The notes: generated by a model not told the origin, from the sequence alone. 64,000 bases of DNA from an uncultured Phycisphaerales bacterium (GCA_903871935.1 CAIQIQ010000140.1:1-64000), one strand, 5' to 3'; positions 40,837 through 50,702 are shown, counted from the stretch's first letter. A program made the numbers and translations.

Positions 40837-40858
40837 ATGCATAACTATATATGCATAA
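40837..40858. promoter_or_regulatory. Putative antitoxin operator, direct repeat
   Basis: ATGCATAA occurs twice (40837-40844 and 40851-40858), 14 bases apart on the plus strand, in an AT-rich patch just upstream of the antitoxin start. TATAGT on the minus strand between them could be a -10. RHH antitoxins often bind repeats like this to repress their own operon. Confidence 0.45.
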
Positions 40859-40891
40859 CGTCTGCGAATCCATAGCTGCTGCAGCCGCGCA

Positions 40892-42022
40892 CTATGGTGC
40901 GATCGACTGCACGAAGTGTGGCACTCGGTTCTCGATCTTCAGGACAACGATGGCTTTCTTGGCGTTGCGGTTCTCGTCGATGGTGATCACAGCGCTGGCG
41001 GCACGGAAGTCTTTGGTGGTGGCCAGGGCATTGCGAATGGCCTTGGGATCGGCACTGCCGGCGCGAGTGATGGCATCGGCCATGATTCTCATCGCATCAT
41101 AGCCCAGGATGGCCATGGCATCGGGCGTCTTGCCACCGTACTTCGCCTTGTAGGCGCTGACGAATTCCTGAACGGCGGGGGCTTTGTCTTCAGGCGAGTA
41201 ATGGTTGGTGAAGTAGCAGCCATTGATGGCGTCGCCACCCATCTCGGCGGTCTTTTCGCTGTCCCAGCCGTCGCCGCCCATCAGCGGTACTGCGATGCCA
41301 AGCTGGCGGGCTTGTTTGCAGATGGAGCCGACTTCGGTGTAGTAGCCGGGGGCGTAGATCGCTTCGGGATTGGCCCTACGGATCCTCGTGAGCTGGGCTT
41401 TGAAGTCGTTGTCGCCCTCGGAGTAACCCAGTTCGGTGACGATCTCGCCGCCGTTTGCCTTCACATACTCGGAGAAGAACTGTTTCAGGCCCACGCTGTA
41501 GTCGTTTTTGACATCGTAGAGGATCGCGAACTTCTTGAGCTTAAGGTCGTTCATGGCGTACTTGGCCATGGCCGAGCCTTGGAAGGGATCGATGAAGCAG
41601 GCGCGGAAGATGCAGTCGCCAACCTGGGTGACCTTGGGGTTGGTGCTGGAGGGGGAGAGCATGGGGATGCCCGCTGCCTGCGCCACGGGAGCGGCGGCCA
41701 GGGAACGGGAGCTGGCGACCTCGCCGATCAGGGCAACCACTTTGTCGCGGTTGATCAGCTTTTCGGCGGCCGTCTTGGCCTCTTCGGGCTTGGACTGGTC
41801 ATCCTCCGAGATGATCTGGATCTGCCGGCCGAGGACGCCGCCTTTGCCGTTGATCTGATCGAGAGCCAGCATGACACCTTCTTTGGTGGAGACGCCAAAG
41901 GTCGCGGTGCCGCCGGTCTCGGAGCCGAACAGGCCAATCTTGATCGGTTCGGCCTGGCCGGATGCCAATGAAGTAAAGCCAAGCAGGGAAAGGCTCAGAA
42001 CTGCGATGAGACTGTTGCGCAT
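40892..42022 (-). CDS. livJ: Branched-chain amino acid ABC transporter, substrate-binding protein
   Basis: A 376-residue periplasmic-binding-fold protein. A signal peptide (SLIAVLSLSLLGFTSLASG) precedes KIGLFGSETGGTATFGVST, and KGGVLGRQIQIISEDDQSKP and SSRSLAAAPVAQAAGIPML are family motifs. It captures the amino acid or amide in the periplasm and hands it to LivHM. It is first in the minus-strand operon, divergent from moxR. The exact ligand is unknown. Confidence 0.92.
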   Translation of the reverse strand: MRNSLIAVLSLSLLGFTSLASGQAEPIKIGLFGSETGGTATFGVSTKEGVMLALDQINGKGGVLGRQIQIISEDDQSKPEEAKTAAEKLINRDKVVALIGEVASSRSLAAAPVAQAAGIPMLSPSSTNPKVTQVGDCIFRACFIDPFQGSAMAKYAMNDLKLKKFAILYDVKNDYSVGLKQFFSEYVKANGGEIVTELGYSEGDNDFKAQLTRIRRANPEAIYAPGYYTEVGSICKQARQLGIAVPLMGGDGWDSEKTAEMGGDAINGCYFTNHYSPEDKAPAVQEFVSAYKAKYGGKTPDAMAILGYDAMRIMADAITRAGSADPKAIRNALATTKDFRAASAVITIDENRNAKKAIVVLKIENRVPHFVQSIAP

Positions 42023-42187
42023 AGCCGGTACGCTCCTTGTTGCGGTATGGTCCGGCGGATTCTACGGGCGGGGTGTGCCGGGGGCAACGGATGTAAGATA
42101 TCGTGGGTCAAATGCAACCATACGTGGGGAGAATTGGTATAGTCTGTGGTATTACAGGTCGCGGCACCATGGCCGCAGGAGCGAACA

Positions 42188-43240
42188 TTGTCACAGCAAG
42201 CACCACCACCTGCCGGCCAGGGACAGTATGAGAACCAGTTCATCGAGCGCTTCACGCACATCAAGACGAAGATGCTGCTGGAACTGCACAAGGTGATCAT
42301 CGGCCAGGACCAGGTGATCGAACTCCTCATGGCGGCGATGTTTGCCCGCGGGCACTGCCTGGTGGTGGGCGTTCCGGGGCTGGCGAAGACGCTGATGATC
42401 AGCACGCTGGCAAGAGTGTTGCACCTGAAGTTCAACCGCATCCAGTTTACACCTGACCTGATGCCTTCGGACATCACCGGCACCGATGTGTTAGAGGAGA
42501 ATGCGGCGACCGGCAAGCGGGGGTTCCGATTCGTCCGCGGGCCAGTGTTTGCTAACATCGTGCTGGCTGACGAGATCAACCGGACACCGCCCAAGACCCA
42601 GTCGGCGCTGTTGCAGGCGATGCAGGAATTTCAGGTGACCGCCGGGGGGCAGACCTATCCGCTGGAGTTGCCGTTCTTTGTCCTGGCGACACAGAACCCG
42701 GTGGAGCAGGAGGGAACCTATCCCCTGCCCGAGGCGCAGCTCGATCGGTTCATGTTCATGGTGAACATCGGTTATCCGTCAAAGAAAGAAGAGCGGAGCA
42801 TCGTCAGACGGACGACGATGGACCTGGAGGGTGAGCCCGAAGCGATCCTGACTTCGGCCGACATCATCACGGTGCAGAAAGTGCTGCGAAAGCTGCCGGT
42901 GAGCGATCATGTGGTGGACTATGCGGTGAGCCTGGCGCGGGCGACGCGGCCGAAAGAGCAGGGCACGCCGGCGTTCATCAATGAATGGCTGACATGGGGC
43001 GCGGGACCGCGGGCGGCGCAGTATCTGGTCTTGGGCGCGAAGGCGTATGCGGTGCTGCATGGAAGGCTGAATGTGAGCTGTGATGATGTGCGTGCGGTGG
43101 CCAAGCCGGTGCTGCGGCATCGTATCTTCACGAACTTCAATGCCGATGCCGAGGGGGTTGGGCCAGATCAGGTGATCGACAAACTACTGGAACAGGTGGC
43201 CGAGGCGGGAGAGCGCGAACATACGGAAGCTGCGAAATAA
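42188..43240 (+). CDS. MoxR-family AAA+ ATPase
   Basis: A 350-residue AAA+ ATPase. Walker A is GVPGLAKT, Walker B is IVLADEINR, and sensor and TQNPVEQEGTYPLPEAQLDRF are typical of the MoxR group. I start at a TTG (42188) with GGAG six bases upstream; a GTG at 42146 is in frame but lacks a good site. MoxR proteins act as chaperones that load metal centres or help VWA proteins, usually with DUF58 partners, which are not found next to it here. Confidence 0.88.
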   Translation: MSQQAPPPAGQGQYENQFIERFTHIKTKMLLELHKVIIGQDQVIELLMAAMFARGHCLVVGVPGLAKTLMISTLARVLHLKFNRIQFTPDLMPSDITGTDVLEENAATGKRGFRFVRGPVFANIVLADEINRTPPKTQSALLQAMQEFQVTAGGQTYPLELPFFVLATQNPVEQEGTYPLPEAQLDRFMFMVNIGYPSKKEERSIVRRTTMDLEGEPEAILTSADIITVQKVLRKLPVSDHVVDYAVSLARATRPKEQGTPAFINEWLTWGAGPRAAQYLVLGAKAYAVLHGRLNVSCDDVRAVAKPVLRHRIFTNFNADAEGVGPDQVIDKLLEQVAEAGEREHTEAAK

Positions 43241-43396
43241 GGTCGTACTGGCTGGATTTGTCCTGTCTGCTATCTGCTGTTGCGCCCGATTGGTCTGGGC
43301 ACGATTGGGCGGGCGATTATGGGTCTTCTTCCGTTTTGTACCCCCATGGCGTCATCTGTCTGGCTATGATCTGCGCAGAAGTACTCAGGAGGAGTA

Positions 43397-43834
43397 ATGG
43401 AAGAAACAGGCAATCCACTTTATGGAGATGTGGACGTGGCCCGCAGGCGGCGGACGTTCACCTTGGAACAGGCCAACAGTTCGCTGCCGCTGGTACGGCG
43501 TATTGTCGCGGATGTCGTCGGTTCGTGCCGCGAGATTGCGGCCATGCGGCAGCGTCTGGCACAAGACTCGTTAACGCTATCGGGGCGTGAGCAGCTTGAA
43601 GCAGCGGCCGAGCACCAGGAGCAGGTATTCGATGCGTTGGTGGACGAATTGGCGGGGATCGGATGTGAATTGAAAGACCCAGGCATGGGCCTGATCGACT
43701 TCATCGGCCGGCACGACGGCCGCGATGTCTACCTCTGCTGGCGGATGGGCGAAGACCGGGTCGCCTGGTGGCACGAATTGCACACAGGCTTTGCGGGTCG
43801 CCAGCCGGCATCGACGTTGAACGAGCAAGGGTAA
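43397..43834 (+). CDS. DUF2203 family protein
   Basis: A 145-residue protein. The LEQANSSLPLVRRIVADV opening, the helical middle and the C-terminal LIDFIGRHDGRDVYLCWRMG and VAWWHELHTGFAGR match DUF2203. The function is not known. AGGAGGAG stands directly upstream of the ATG. Confidence 0.85.
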   Translation: MEETGNPLYGDVDVARRRRTFTLEQANSSLPLVRRIVADVVGSCREIAAMRQRLAQDSLTLSGREQLEAAAEHQEQVFDALVDELAGIGCELKDPGMGLIDFIGRHDGRDVYLCWRMGEDRVAWWHELHTGFAGRQPASTLNEQG

Positions 43835-43888
43835 GGCGGACCGCGTTCTTGTCGGGGCATGGTGATCGCGTATACCATCAGCACCGAC

Positions 43889-44686
43889 ATGCAGGATTAC
43901 CTGAATCTTCTTCGCCGAGTCCTCAATGAGGGTGAGGTCAGGCCTGATCGCACCGGCGTCGGGACCCGCAGCCTCTTTGGCGCTCAGCTCCGCTTCGATC
44001 TGTCGGCCGGATTCCCGCTGCTGACCAATCGGAAGATCCATGTTCGCTCTCTGGTTCATGAACTGCTGTGGTTCATCAAGGGACAGACGAACATCAAGTA
44101 TCTCCGCGACAACGGCGTTTCGATCTGGGATGAATGGGCGAATGCCCAGGGCGAGTTGGGACCGGTGTATGGAAAGCAGTGGCGCGCCTGGTCTGGGCCG
44201 GATGGCACGACGATCGATCAGCTTCAGCGGGTGATCGATCTGATCCGGACTGACCCGCATTCACGGCGACTGGTGGTCAGTGCGTGGAATGTGGCGGACA
44301 TTCCCAAGATGGCGCTGGCACCGTGCCACGTGATGTTTCAGTTTTATGTCTCGCAAAGCCGCAAACTTTCGTGCCAGCTCTATCAGCGGTCGGCCGACCT
44401 GTTTCTGGGTGTGCCGTTTAACATTGCCAGCTATTCGCTGCTAACCCATATGATCGCGCAAGTGACTTCGCTGGGAGTGGGGGATTTCGTCCATGTGCTG
44501 GGAGATGCGCATCTGTACGAAAACCATATCGAGCAGACAAAGCAGCTTTTGGAGCGCGAGCCCCGGCCATTGCCCCGGCTTGTACTGAATCCCGCGGTGC
44601 GCGACATCAATGTATTCACGGCGGCTGACATCGAAATCCAGGGCTATGACCCGCATCCACCGATCAAGGCGCCGGTGGCGGTATGA
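43889..44686 (+). CDS. thyA: Thymidylate synthase
   Basis: A 265-residue enzyme that methylates dUMP to dTMP using methylene-THF. The active-site Cys lies in [29 protein letters not shown] binds substrate and [14 protein letters not shown] ends the protein. The start at 43889 gives the E. coli length (264). The stop overlaps the folA start by four bases (ATGA). Confidence 0.97.
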   Translation: MQDYLNLLRRVLNEGEVRPDRTGVGTRSLFGAQLRFDLSAGFPLLTNRKIHVRSLVHELLWFIKGQTNIKYLRDNGVSIWDEWANAQGELGPVYGKQWRAWSGPDGTTIDQLQRVIDLIRTDPHSRRLVVSAWNVADIPKMALAPCHVMFQFYVSQSRKLSCQLYQRSADLFLGVPFNIASYSLLTHMIAQVTSLGVGDFVHVLGDAHLYENHIEQTKQLLEREPRPLPRLVLNPAVRDINVFTAADIEIQGYDPHPPIKAPVAV

Positions 44687-45183
44687 TCAACCCGAGACTG
44701 GAGATCATCGCTGCAGTGGCGGCCAATGGCGTGATCGGCCGCTCTGGCCAACTTCCCTGGAATCTGCCGGATGATATGCGCTTCTTCATGAAGACGACCC
44801 TGGGCCACGCGGTCATCATGGGGAGAAAGACTTTCGAGTCGCTCGAGATGCCCCTTTCGAGGCGCAGGATAATCATCGTAAGCAGGACTCTGACCAACGT
44901 GCCCTCCGGCGTGGAACATGCCGGCACACTGGATGAAGCGATTCGCCTGGCCGAGGACTCTGCCGGACCGATCTTCGTCGCCGGCGGCGGCGTGCTCTAC
45001 GAAGCTGCGCTGCCGATTGTCGGGACGATGCGCCTTACCGAACTTGATGAGGCCTTTGAAGGCGATGCGCGGTTTCCCGCCTGGGACAGATCCCAGTGGC
45101 GGCTCGCGGAGGCGATCCGCCACGAAGCGGATGCGAAACACAGCACCGGTTTCCGCTTCTGCACCTACTACCGAATCCAGTAG
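44683..45183 (+). CDS. folA: Dihydrofolate reductase
   Basis: A 166-residue enzyme that reduces dihydrofolate to tetrahydrofolate, recycling the product of thyA. Typical segments are [32 protein letters not shown] and [21 protein letters not shown] overlap with thyA makes tight coupling likely. Confidence 0.96.
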   Translation: MINPRLEIIAAVAANGVIGRSGQLPWNLPDDMRFFMKTTLGHAVIMGRKTFESLEMPLSRRRIIIVSRTLTNVPSGVEHAGTLDEAIRLAEDSAGPIFVAGGGVLYEAALPIVGTMRLTELDEAFEGDARFPAWDRSQWRLAEAIRHEADAKHSTGFRFCTYYRIQ

Positions 45184-45457
45184 CCCGCGCATCAGTACCC
45201 TACGCGTCCCGCGGGGGCGCTCAAACCACCACCAGCGCACAAGAGCACCCACCTGAAGTGACTCCCATTTGCTCAAACAGCACTACAGAGCCCGTCGCGC
45301 TTCCCTAACCCGAGAACACAATCCTCACACTCAAAGCAGGCAAAACACTGAAACCACAGATGAACGCAGATCAGCCCCGGGGTGGCTACTCCCTGCTGGC
45401 TCTCCCGCCTTGCGGCCCATCGCTGGGCGTCTGTATGATGCGTCTGGAGACAGGCTC
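45184..45457. other. Intergenic region upstream of the FMN reductase
   Basis: No gene is supported. A short stretch, AACCACAGATGAACGCAGAT (45352-45371), resembles the AACCACAGATGAACACAGAT type of dispersed intergenic sequence seen in many environmental genomes; this is from memory and not checked. A GC-rich imperfect hairpin lies near 45205. Confidence 0.4.
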
Positions 45458-46039
45458 ATGAAGGTCGTCGCATTCAACGGAAGTCCCCGAAGGGATGGCA
45501 ACACCAGCATCCTGCTGAACCGCGTCCTTGAGCCGATCAAGGCCAGGGGCATCCAGATCGAGGTCGTGCAAGTCGGAGGCAGCAATATCCACGGATGCCG
45601 GGCGTGCTACGCTTGCCGTCGCAATAAGAACGGGCGCTGCGTCCACGATGACGACATGGTCAACGAGTGCATCGCCAAGATGGTCGAGGCCGACGGCATC
45701 GTCGTCGGCTCGCCTACTTATTTTGCCGACGTGACGCCGGAGACCAAGGCCCTGATTGATCGGGTAGGTTTTGTGACCCGTGGGAGTGGCGAACTGCTCA
45801 GGCGCAAAGTCGGGGCGGCGGTCATTGCCTTCGGCAGGGCCGGGGAACTTCATGCGTTCGACTCGCTCAACCACTTTTTCCTTATCTGCCAGATGGTCGT
45901 TCCCGGCTCGTGCTACTGGAACGTGGGCGTTGGCCGAGACAAGGGCGACATCGAGAAGGACGAAGAAGGAATGAAGGCGATGCGAGTACTGGGCGAGAAT
46001 ATGGCTTGGCTGCTGGAGAGCATTGCCGGGCGGAAGTAG
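45458..46039 (+). CDS. NADPH-dependent FMN reductase/flavodoxin-like protein
   Basis: A 193-residue flavoprotein. The FMN phosphate loop is FNGSPRRDGNTSILLN, followed by CRACYACRRNKNGRC (a CxxC-rich stretch typical of the iron-sulfur flavoprotein group) and GIVVGSPTYFADVTP. It starts at 45458 with a GGAG upstream. Physiological partner unknown. Confidence 0.87.
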   Translation: MKVVAFNGSPRRDGNTSILLNRVLEPIKARGIQIEVVQVGGSNIHGCRACYACRRNKNGRCVHDDDMVNECIAKMVEADGIVVGSPTYFADVTPETKALIDRVGFVTRGSGELLRRKVGAAVIAFGRAGELHAFDSLNHFFLICQMVVPGSCYWNVGVGRDKGDIEKDEEGMKAMRVLGENMAWLLESIAGRK

Positions 46040-46728
46040 GCTGGGTCCAGAAGGGTGACATCCTTCACATTGATAGCAGTTTGCCGGAGATGGAACGCCT
46101 TACCGAAGTTTCCCATCCTGCCCAAAATCGTGAAAGAATTTTGGCCGCGCGCAAGTCCTTGTCTTTCCTCACCTTCCAAAACCGACCCCCTCCAAGACCA
46201 CCTTTATTATGGGGGACCTGTTTCACCTCCCGGCCCTTACCCGGGCCACGCTATTTGACAACCGAATACAGCTACTCGTTCCGGACAGGTCGGCCATCGC
46301 CACTCGAAGATGCGCACTCGATCTTGAGCACCTTCCCAGCGATAGTTGTCCACCTCACACAAACTCCCCGAACTGCGCAATCGATCTTGAGCATCTTCCC
46401 CTTCGTCGCTCCATCGCTGGGTTCGCCAACCTGAGCGTCTTCCCTTCGTGCCTGTGTGCCCCAACGAACCTGCGCACCTCCTCCCCCATTATCTACCTAA
46501 CCACTTGCCGCCACAGCACTTGGAAAATAGGGGGTACCCCGCCAACAACCTGCGCACCTGATGCATGCGATCCTCCCCACCCTCCGTCGTTCTGGCAGAG
46601 CCGCTTCCTGATTCTCTGCCCGAACGTATTGCCACGAACATTCCCTTGGCAGCCGATGCCCGCAATGATGACTCGGCGCTGATCAGCGGGTATGTTCTGA
46701 TCCTATCAGTACTCGGGAGCTATGAACT
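46040..46728. other. Long gene-free stretch with short imperfect repeats
   Basis: About 690 bases with no supported gene. On the minus strand three related units recur 57-63 bases apart: GGGAAGACGCTCAGGTTGG, GGGGAAGATGCTCAAGATCG and GGGAAGGTGCTCAAGATCG; the last two are also followed by (A/T)TGCGCA. On the plus strand TGCGCA begins at 46311, 46374, 46471 and 46551. A hairpin GGCCC...GGGCC lies near 46240. It may be a decayed gene or an intergenic repeat family. Confidence 0.55.
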
Positions 46729-47544
46729 ATGCCGATTGATATCATGAAGCAGGACACTTGGCGCATTTTCCGGATTATGGCCGAGTTCGTCGAAGGATTT
46801 GAGGAAATGTCGGAGGTAGGCCCGGCCGTCACCATCTTTGGCTCTGCCCGTACCCGACCGGACCATCCGGACTACCTGGCCGCCGAGAAAACGGCGGCGC
46901 TGCTGGTCAAGAGCGGTCTGGCTGTCATCACCGGCGGCGGCCCCGGTATCATGGAGGCCGGAAACAAAGGCGCTTACGAAGCCGGCGGCCAGAGCATCGG
47001 TCTGAATATCACGTTGCCGCATGAGCAGCAGGCAAACCGCTATCAGACCAAGAGCCTGGACTTCCACTACTTCTATGTCCGCAAAGTGATGTTTGTGAAG
47101 TATGCCTCGGCGTTCATCTGCTTCCCCGGCGGTTACGGCACGCTCGATGAGTTTTTCGAATTGATTACGCTGATCCAGACGCTGAAGGTGGAAGCCTTTC
47201 CGGTGGTGTTGTACGGGTCAGCGTACTGGACTGGGCTGATAGACTGGATGCGACAGGTGGTGACCGACAAATACATCGACGGCGAGGATATGGGTATTTT
47301 CCGCATCGTCGACACACCGGAAGAAGCGGTGAAGCAACTCCGGCAGGGGATCAAGAAACGCTGGTGGCGGCCAGCCGATAAGGAACTGCGGAAGATCACC
47401 AATGGCAATGGCAACGGCAAGCAGCGTCCACCGTTGAGCGGCACACCGCGAACAGCGGGGACTGGCGAAGGTACTCGCTACGGGCGCCGGCCGATCCACA
47501 CCGGCAAACGGCATGTCTCTGCCCTGCGGAAGCCGCAGCAGTAG
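46729..47544 (+). CDS. LOG-family nucleoside phosphoribohydrolase
   Basis: A 271-residue protein of the LOG/TIGR00730 group. Key motifs are ITGGGPGIMEAGNKGAYEAG and CFPGGYGTLDEFFE, with KVMFVKYA between. Enzymes of this group release ribose phosphate from nucleoside monophosphates. The last ~50 residues (GNGNGKQRPPLSGTP and following) are a basic low-complexity tail not typical of the family. GGGAG lies upstream of the ATG. Confidence 0.9.
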   Translation: MPIDIMKQDTWRIFRIMAEFVEGFEEMSEVGPAVTIFGSARTRPDHPDYLAAEKTAALLVKSGLAVITGGGPGIMEAGNKGAYEAGGQSIGLNITLPHEQQANRYQTKSLDFHYFYVRKVMFVKYASAFICFPGGYGTLDEFFELITLIQTLKVEAFPVVLYGSAYWTGLIDWMRQVVTDKYIDGEDMGIFRIVDTPEEAVKQLRQGIKKRWWRPADKELRKITNGNGNGKQRPPLSGTPRTAGTGEGTRYGRRPIHTGKRHVSALRKPQQ

Positions 47545-47583
47545 AGCCCCCGGCGCCTTGCATGGGAAGGCCTAAGGAGTGCG

Positions 47584-48285
47584 TCACGGCACGCTACACA
47601 GCGAGCGGGCTGAGGGCGCATCAAGTGAAGGCACGACATGATCGGCATGAGCCAGACTCTCCGCCGGCACGGAACAGGCGACGGCCAGAACGCGGAAGCC
47701 GACTTCGCGGACTGATGCGATGACGAGGGGGGAATCTTCGACAATGAGGCAATCTGAGGGGGTTAAGCGCCGGCCGGTATGTGCGGCGAGTTGCCGCATC
47801 GCCAGGAGATAGCCGGCCGGGTCGGGTTTGCCCGGCACTTCACCGGCGGCCACGATGGTGCGAAAGTAGGGGGCCAGTTCCAAGGCAGCAAGGACAGCCT
47901 CGATTTCTTCTCGCCGCGCGCCAGAGCAGATTGCCAAGGGGCATCGGGCGGCCATCGCCTCAACGAAGTCGATCGCACCCGGTGTCGGCTGGATATGGCC
48001 CTGGCGGATGCGCTGCATCATCGCCTGTGCTTTCTGCTGGGTCATCCGATCGACCAAGTCCCCCGGCAGGTTCTGGTCCGATTCGCGATAGACATGCATG
48101 AAGCTGTCATAGTCGGTCAGACCCAGCAGGTTGCGGTAATACCCGCTTTTGTCGATGTCCAGGCCATTTCGACGCAGGACTGTGGTGAACGTTGTGAAGT
48201 GGTGCGGTTCGCTGTCCACCAGGACACCGTCAAAATCGAAGAGAACTGCTTTGGGGAAATCGGGCATGGTGTGCGAATGCATCAT
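47584..48285 (-). CDS. HAD-superfamily phosphatase/phosphoglucomutase-like hydrolase
   Basis: A 233-residue HAD hydrolase. Motif I is VLFDFDGVLVDSE, motif II is AICSGARREEI, the Lys is in GEVPGKPDP and motif IV is DCLIVEDSPLVI. The cap DSFMHVYRESDQ suggests a phosphatase or beta-phosphoglucomutase-type enzyme. The ATG at 48285 overlaps the aroDE stop (ATGA), so it is coupled to it. Confidence 0.87.
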   Translation of the reverse strand: MMHSHTMPDFPKAVLFDFDGVLVDSEPHHFTTFTTVLRRNGLDIDKSGYYRNLLGLTDYDSFMHVYRESDQNLPGDLVDRMTQQKAQAMMQRIRQGHIQPTPGAIDFVEAMAARCPLAICSGARREEIEAVLAALELAPYFRTIVAAGEVPGKPDPAGYLLAMRQLAAHTGRRLTPSDCLIVEDSPLVIASVREVGFRVLAVACSVPAESLAHADHVVPSLDAPSARSLCSVP

Positions 48286-49826
48286 GAATGAGTTAACCGG
48301 CACAGGACGACTTGGCGCATCAGGTCGGTCGGAGCCGGTTTCCCGGTCCACAGTTCAAACTGGCGGACAGCCTGGCGCACGAACATCTCCACGCCGGAGA
48401 CGGTCTTGGCGCCGGCGGCTTTGGCCTGCTGCAGGAGCTTGGTTTCCGGAGGGTTGTAGACTGCATCGAAGATCAATGTGTCGGGGGACAAGTCGGGCAG
48501 GTTGCCGTCGATGGGGCTCTGATCCACCTTCGGATGCATGCCGATGCTGGTGGTGTTCAGGTAGATCTGGCAGCAACTCTTGCACAGATTCTCCAGCGGG
48601 GCGGCGACGACCTTGCCGGTCTTGCCGGGGAACTCTTCCGCGAGCTTCTGGGCTCGATCCAGAGTGCGGTTGTAGACGACGACGTTTGCTCCGTAGTGTG
48701 CGAGGGCGGCGACGGCGGTTCGGCCGGTGCCGCCGGCGCCGATGACGGCAACACGTTTGCCGGCGAGTTGTTCGCGAGTGATGGAGAGGGCGGCGGTGAT
48801 CGAGTCGAGGATGGCGGCGTAGTCGGAGTTGAAGCCCGAAAGTGTTGATGGTTGATTGTTGATTGAGGTGATAACGATCGTGTTCACTGCGCCGATAGAT
48901 TCGGCGAGAGGTTCGATTTCCGCGCCTTTTTCCTTCAGATATCGCAGGGCGTTCTCTTTGTGCGGCAGCGTGATCGACAGGCCGGAAAGGTGCAGTGGCG
49001 GGAAGGCCAGGAATGTCTCCATGAACGCTTTGAAGCGTTCGTAGCCGGGTTCGACGAGGAAGGGGAGATAGACACCGTCGTGGCCCACGGCGCTGAAGGC
49101 GGCGTTGTGAATGGCGGGCGACATCGAGTGCTTTACCGGCGAGGCGACGACGCCGTAGACCCTGGTTTCTGGCGTGATGGCATCCCAGCGGTAGAGCTGC
49201 TTCATCTGCTTGATGGAAACCTGGCCGGGGGCGGTGCCGGAGTCGGCGTCGAGCGATGCGAAGGTGAGCAGGGCTCCGAACTTCTTTGCCAGGATTCGCG
49301 TGGCGACGCCCGCTTCGCCCATGCATAGCGCGATGGTGGGCTTGGTGCGCGTGGTGAGCAGTTCAAAGGCCTCAACGCAGTCGCGGATGGAGCGTGCGGA
49401 CCAGACGATCTTGTTCACAGCGCCGGGGCGCTGGTTCATCTCCAGGACGATGTTGTGCAGCTTGGAGGGGCGGCCGTCGAAGTCGTGGGAGGAGCAGATT
49501 ACCGGCCGGCCAATCGGGAGGTCATGGCCGCGTCGAACGGTCTGCAGTTCAATATCGATGTATTTCGTTTGTCCGTGGCAGGCGGCTTCCAGTACGGCGA
49601 GGCGCTGTTCGTCGGGCAGATCCGATTGGCCACCTTCCCAGGCGGCTCGGCAGGTGACGATGGCGGGAAGGATGCACTCCTCGGCGAGTTGACGGACGAG
49701 GTGGGGTTCGGTGAAGGTGTCGATGCGCAGTTCGACCATGTCAGCGCCCGCTTCGGCAGCGCGAGCGATGTCGCGCTTCGCCTGAGCGAGGTCGGTAACG
49801 AAGATGGCTGCGCACAATGCTGTCAT
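48282..49826 (-). CDS. aroDE: Bifunctional 3-dehydroquinate dehydratase/shikimate dehydrogenase
   Basis: A 514-residue fusion. Residues ~1-225 are type I dehydratase: DMVELRIDTF, ICSSHDFDG (catalytic His) and NKIVWSARS (Schiff-base Lys). Residues ~240-514 are shikimate dehydrogenase: SPVKHSMSPAIHN, ITLPHKEN (catalytic Lys), GAVNTIV, FNSDYAA and AVIGAGGTGRTAVAA (NADP). It performs two consecutive steps of chorismate formation. Such fusions occur in plants, Chlamydiae and Planctomycetota. It is followed by the HAD gene. Confidence 0.95.
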   Translation of the reverse strand: MTALCAAIFVTDLAQAKRDIARAAEAGADMVELRIDTFTEPHLVRQLAEECILPAIVTCRAAWEGGQSDLPDEQRLAVLEAACHGQTKYIDIELQTVRRGHDLPIGRPVICSSHDFDGRPSKLHNIVLEMNQRPGAVNKIVWSARSIRDCVEAFELLTTRTKPTIALCMGEAGVATRILAKKFGALLTFASLDADSGTAPGQVSIKQMKQLYRWDAITPETRVYGVVASPVKHSMSPAIHNAAFSAVGHDGVYLPFLVEPGYERFKAFMETFLAFPPLHLSGLSITLPHKENALRYLKEKGAEIEPLAESIGAVNTIVITSINNQPSTLSGFNSDYAAILDSITAALSITREQLAGKRVAVIGAGGTGRTAVAALAHYGANVVVYNRTLDRAQKLAEEFPGKTGKVVAAPLENLCKSCCQIYLNTTSIGMHPKVDQSPIDGNLPDLSPDTLIFDAVYNPPETKLLQQAKAAGAKTVSGVEMFVRQAVRQFELWTGKPAPTDLMRQVVLCRLTHS

Positions 49827-49851
49827 GTTCTAGGTTGTGGCCATGTGGCCA

Positions 49852-50676
49852 TTACACGCGGCCAAACAGCGATGGTAACTCATCCGCGCCCGGCTGCCGG
49901 CCGTATTCGCTGATCTGGAAAGCCTCGGCGAACTGGCAGTCCGTCGGCACCTTGCTGGGAGCGATGCTCCGGCAGACGTCGGCGGCGCGTTTGCCACGAT
50001 GCTGTATCCATTCAAGGGCAAAGCGGTGCCGGCCGGCGGGATCGGAAGGCACTTTACGTGGATCGCCGGCGACGAAGGGGAGCCACTCGAAGAATTGTGA
50101 TGCGTGTTGGGCAAGGATATCCGCCTTGGCATCCATCATCGGGTCGAGCGGGATAACAATGTCCGGGCGGAAGGCGCCGCCTTCATGGAAGTTGTCGAAC
50201 CAGTAGGCAAAGACGGGCATGCGAGTCAGCCGCGGCACATCGGGGCACATCAAGGGCACGGTAAGCATGAAGGAGGTGTCCAATACGGCCTGTGCCGTAT
50301 AGCGATGGTCGCGGTGATAGTCGTTGGGGCGGTTCACCAGCACCAGATCGGGCCCAGCGCCCGGATCGCGGCCCCAGCGCCGGATGATGCGAACCAGTTG
50401 CTCGGTGAGTTCGCGCGTGACATAGACATCGCCATCGTGGACGCCAACGCATTCGTACTGGGCGCCAAACAGGGAGACGGCGGCCTTGGCTTCGGCCAGG
50501 CGTCGGATTGCCAATGGTGAGCGGTCTGCGGCAAGCGACATATCCATATGCCCGCGATCGCCGTTGGTGACGGCGACGAACTTCACATGATGGCCGCGCC
50601 GGGCCAGCATGATGGCCGTTCCGCCGCAAGCGGCATCACAATCATCCGGATGTGCGCCGATACAAAGTATGTGCAT
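49852..50676 (-). CDS. PIG-L/LmbE-family zinc deacetylase
   Basis: A 274-residue protein. The zinc site is CIGAHPDDCDAACGGT and the later NDYHRDHRYTAQAV; the catalytic Asp lies in the AHPDD motif. Such enzymes remove acetyl groups from N-acetylglucosamine-type sugars. The substrate is unknown. A 25-base gap separates it from aroDE downstream. Confidence 0.88.
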   Translation of the reverse strand: MHILCIGAHPDDCDAACGGTAIMLARRGHHVKFVAVTNGDRGHMDMSLAADRSPLAIRRLAEAKAAVSLFGAQYECVGVHDGDVYVTRELTEQLVRIIRRWGRDPGAGPDLVLVNRPNDYHRDHRYTAQAVLDTSFMLTVPLMCPDVPRLTRMPVFAYWFDNFHEGGAFRPDIVIPLDPMMDAKADILAQHASQFFEWLPFVAGDPRKVPSDPAGRHRFALEWIQHRGKRAADVCRSIAPSKVPTDCQFAEAFQISEYGRQPGADELPSLFGRV

Positions 50677-50702
50677 GGGGTGTATTTGACCTCGGTTGGT
50701 GT

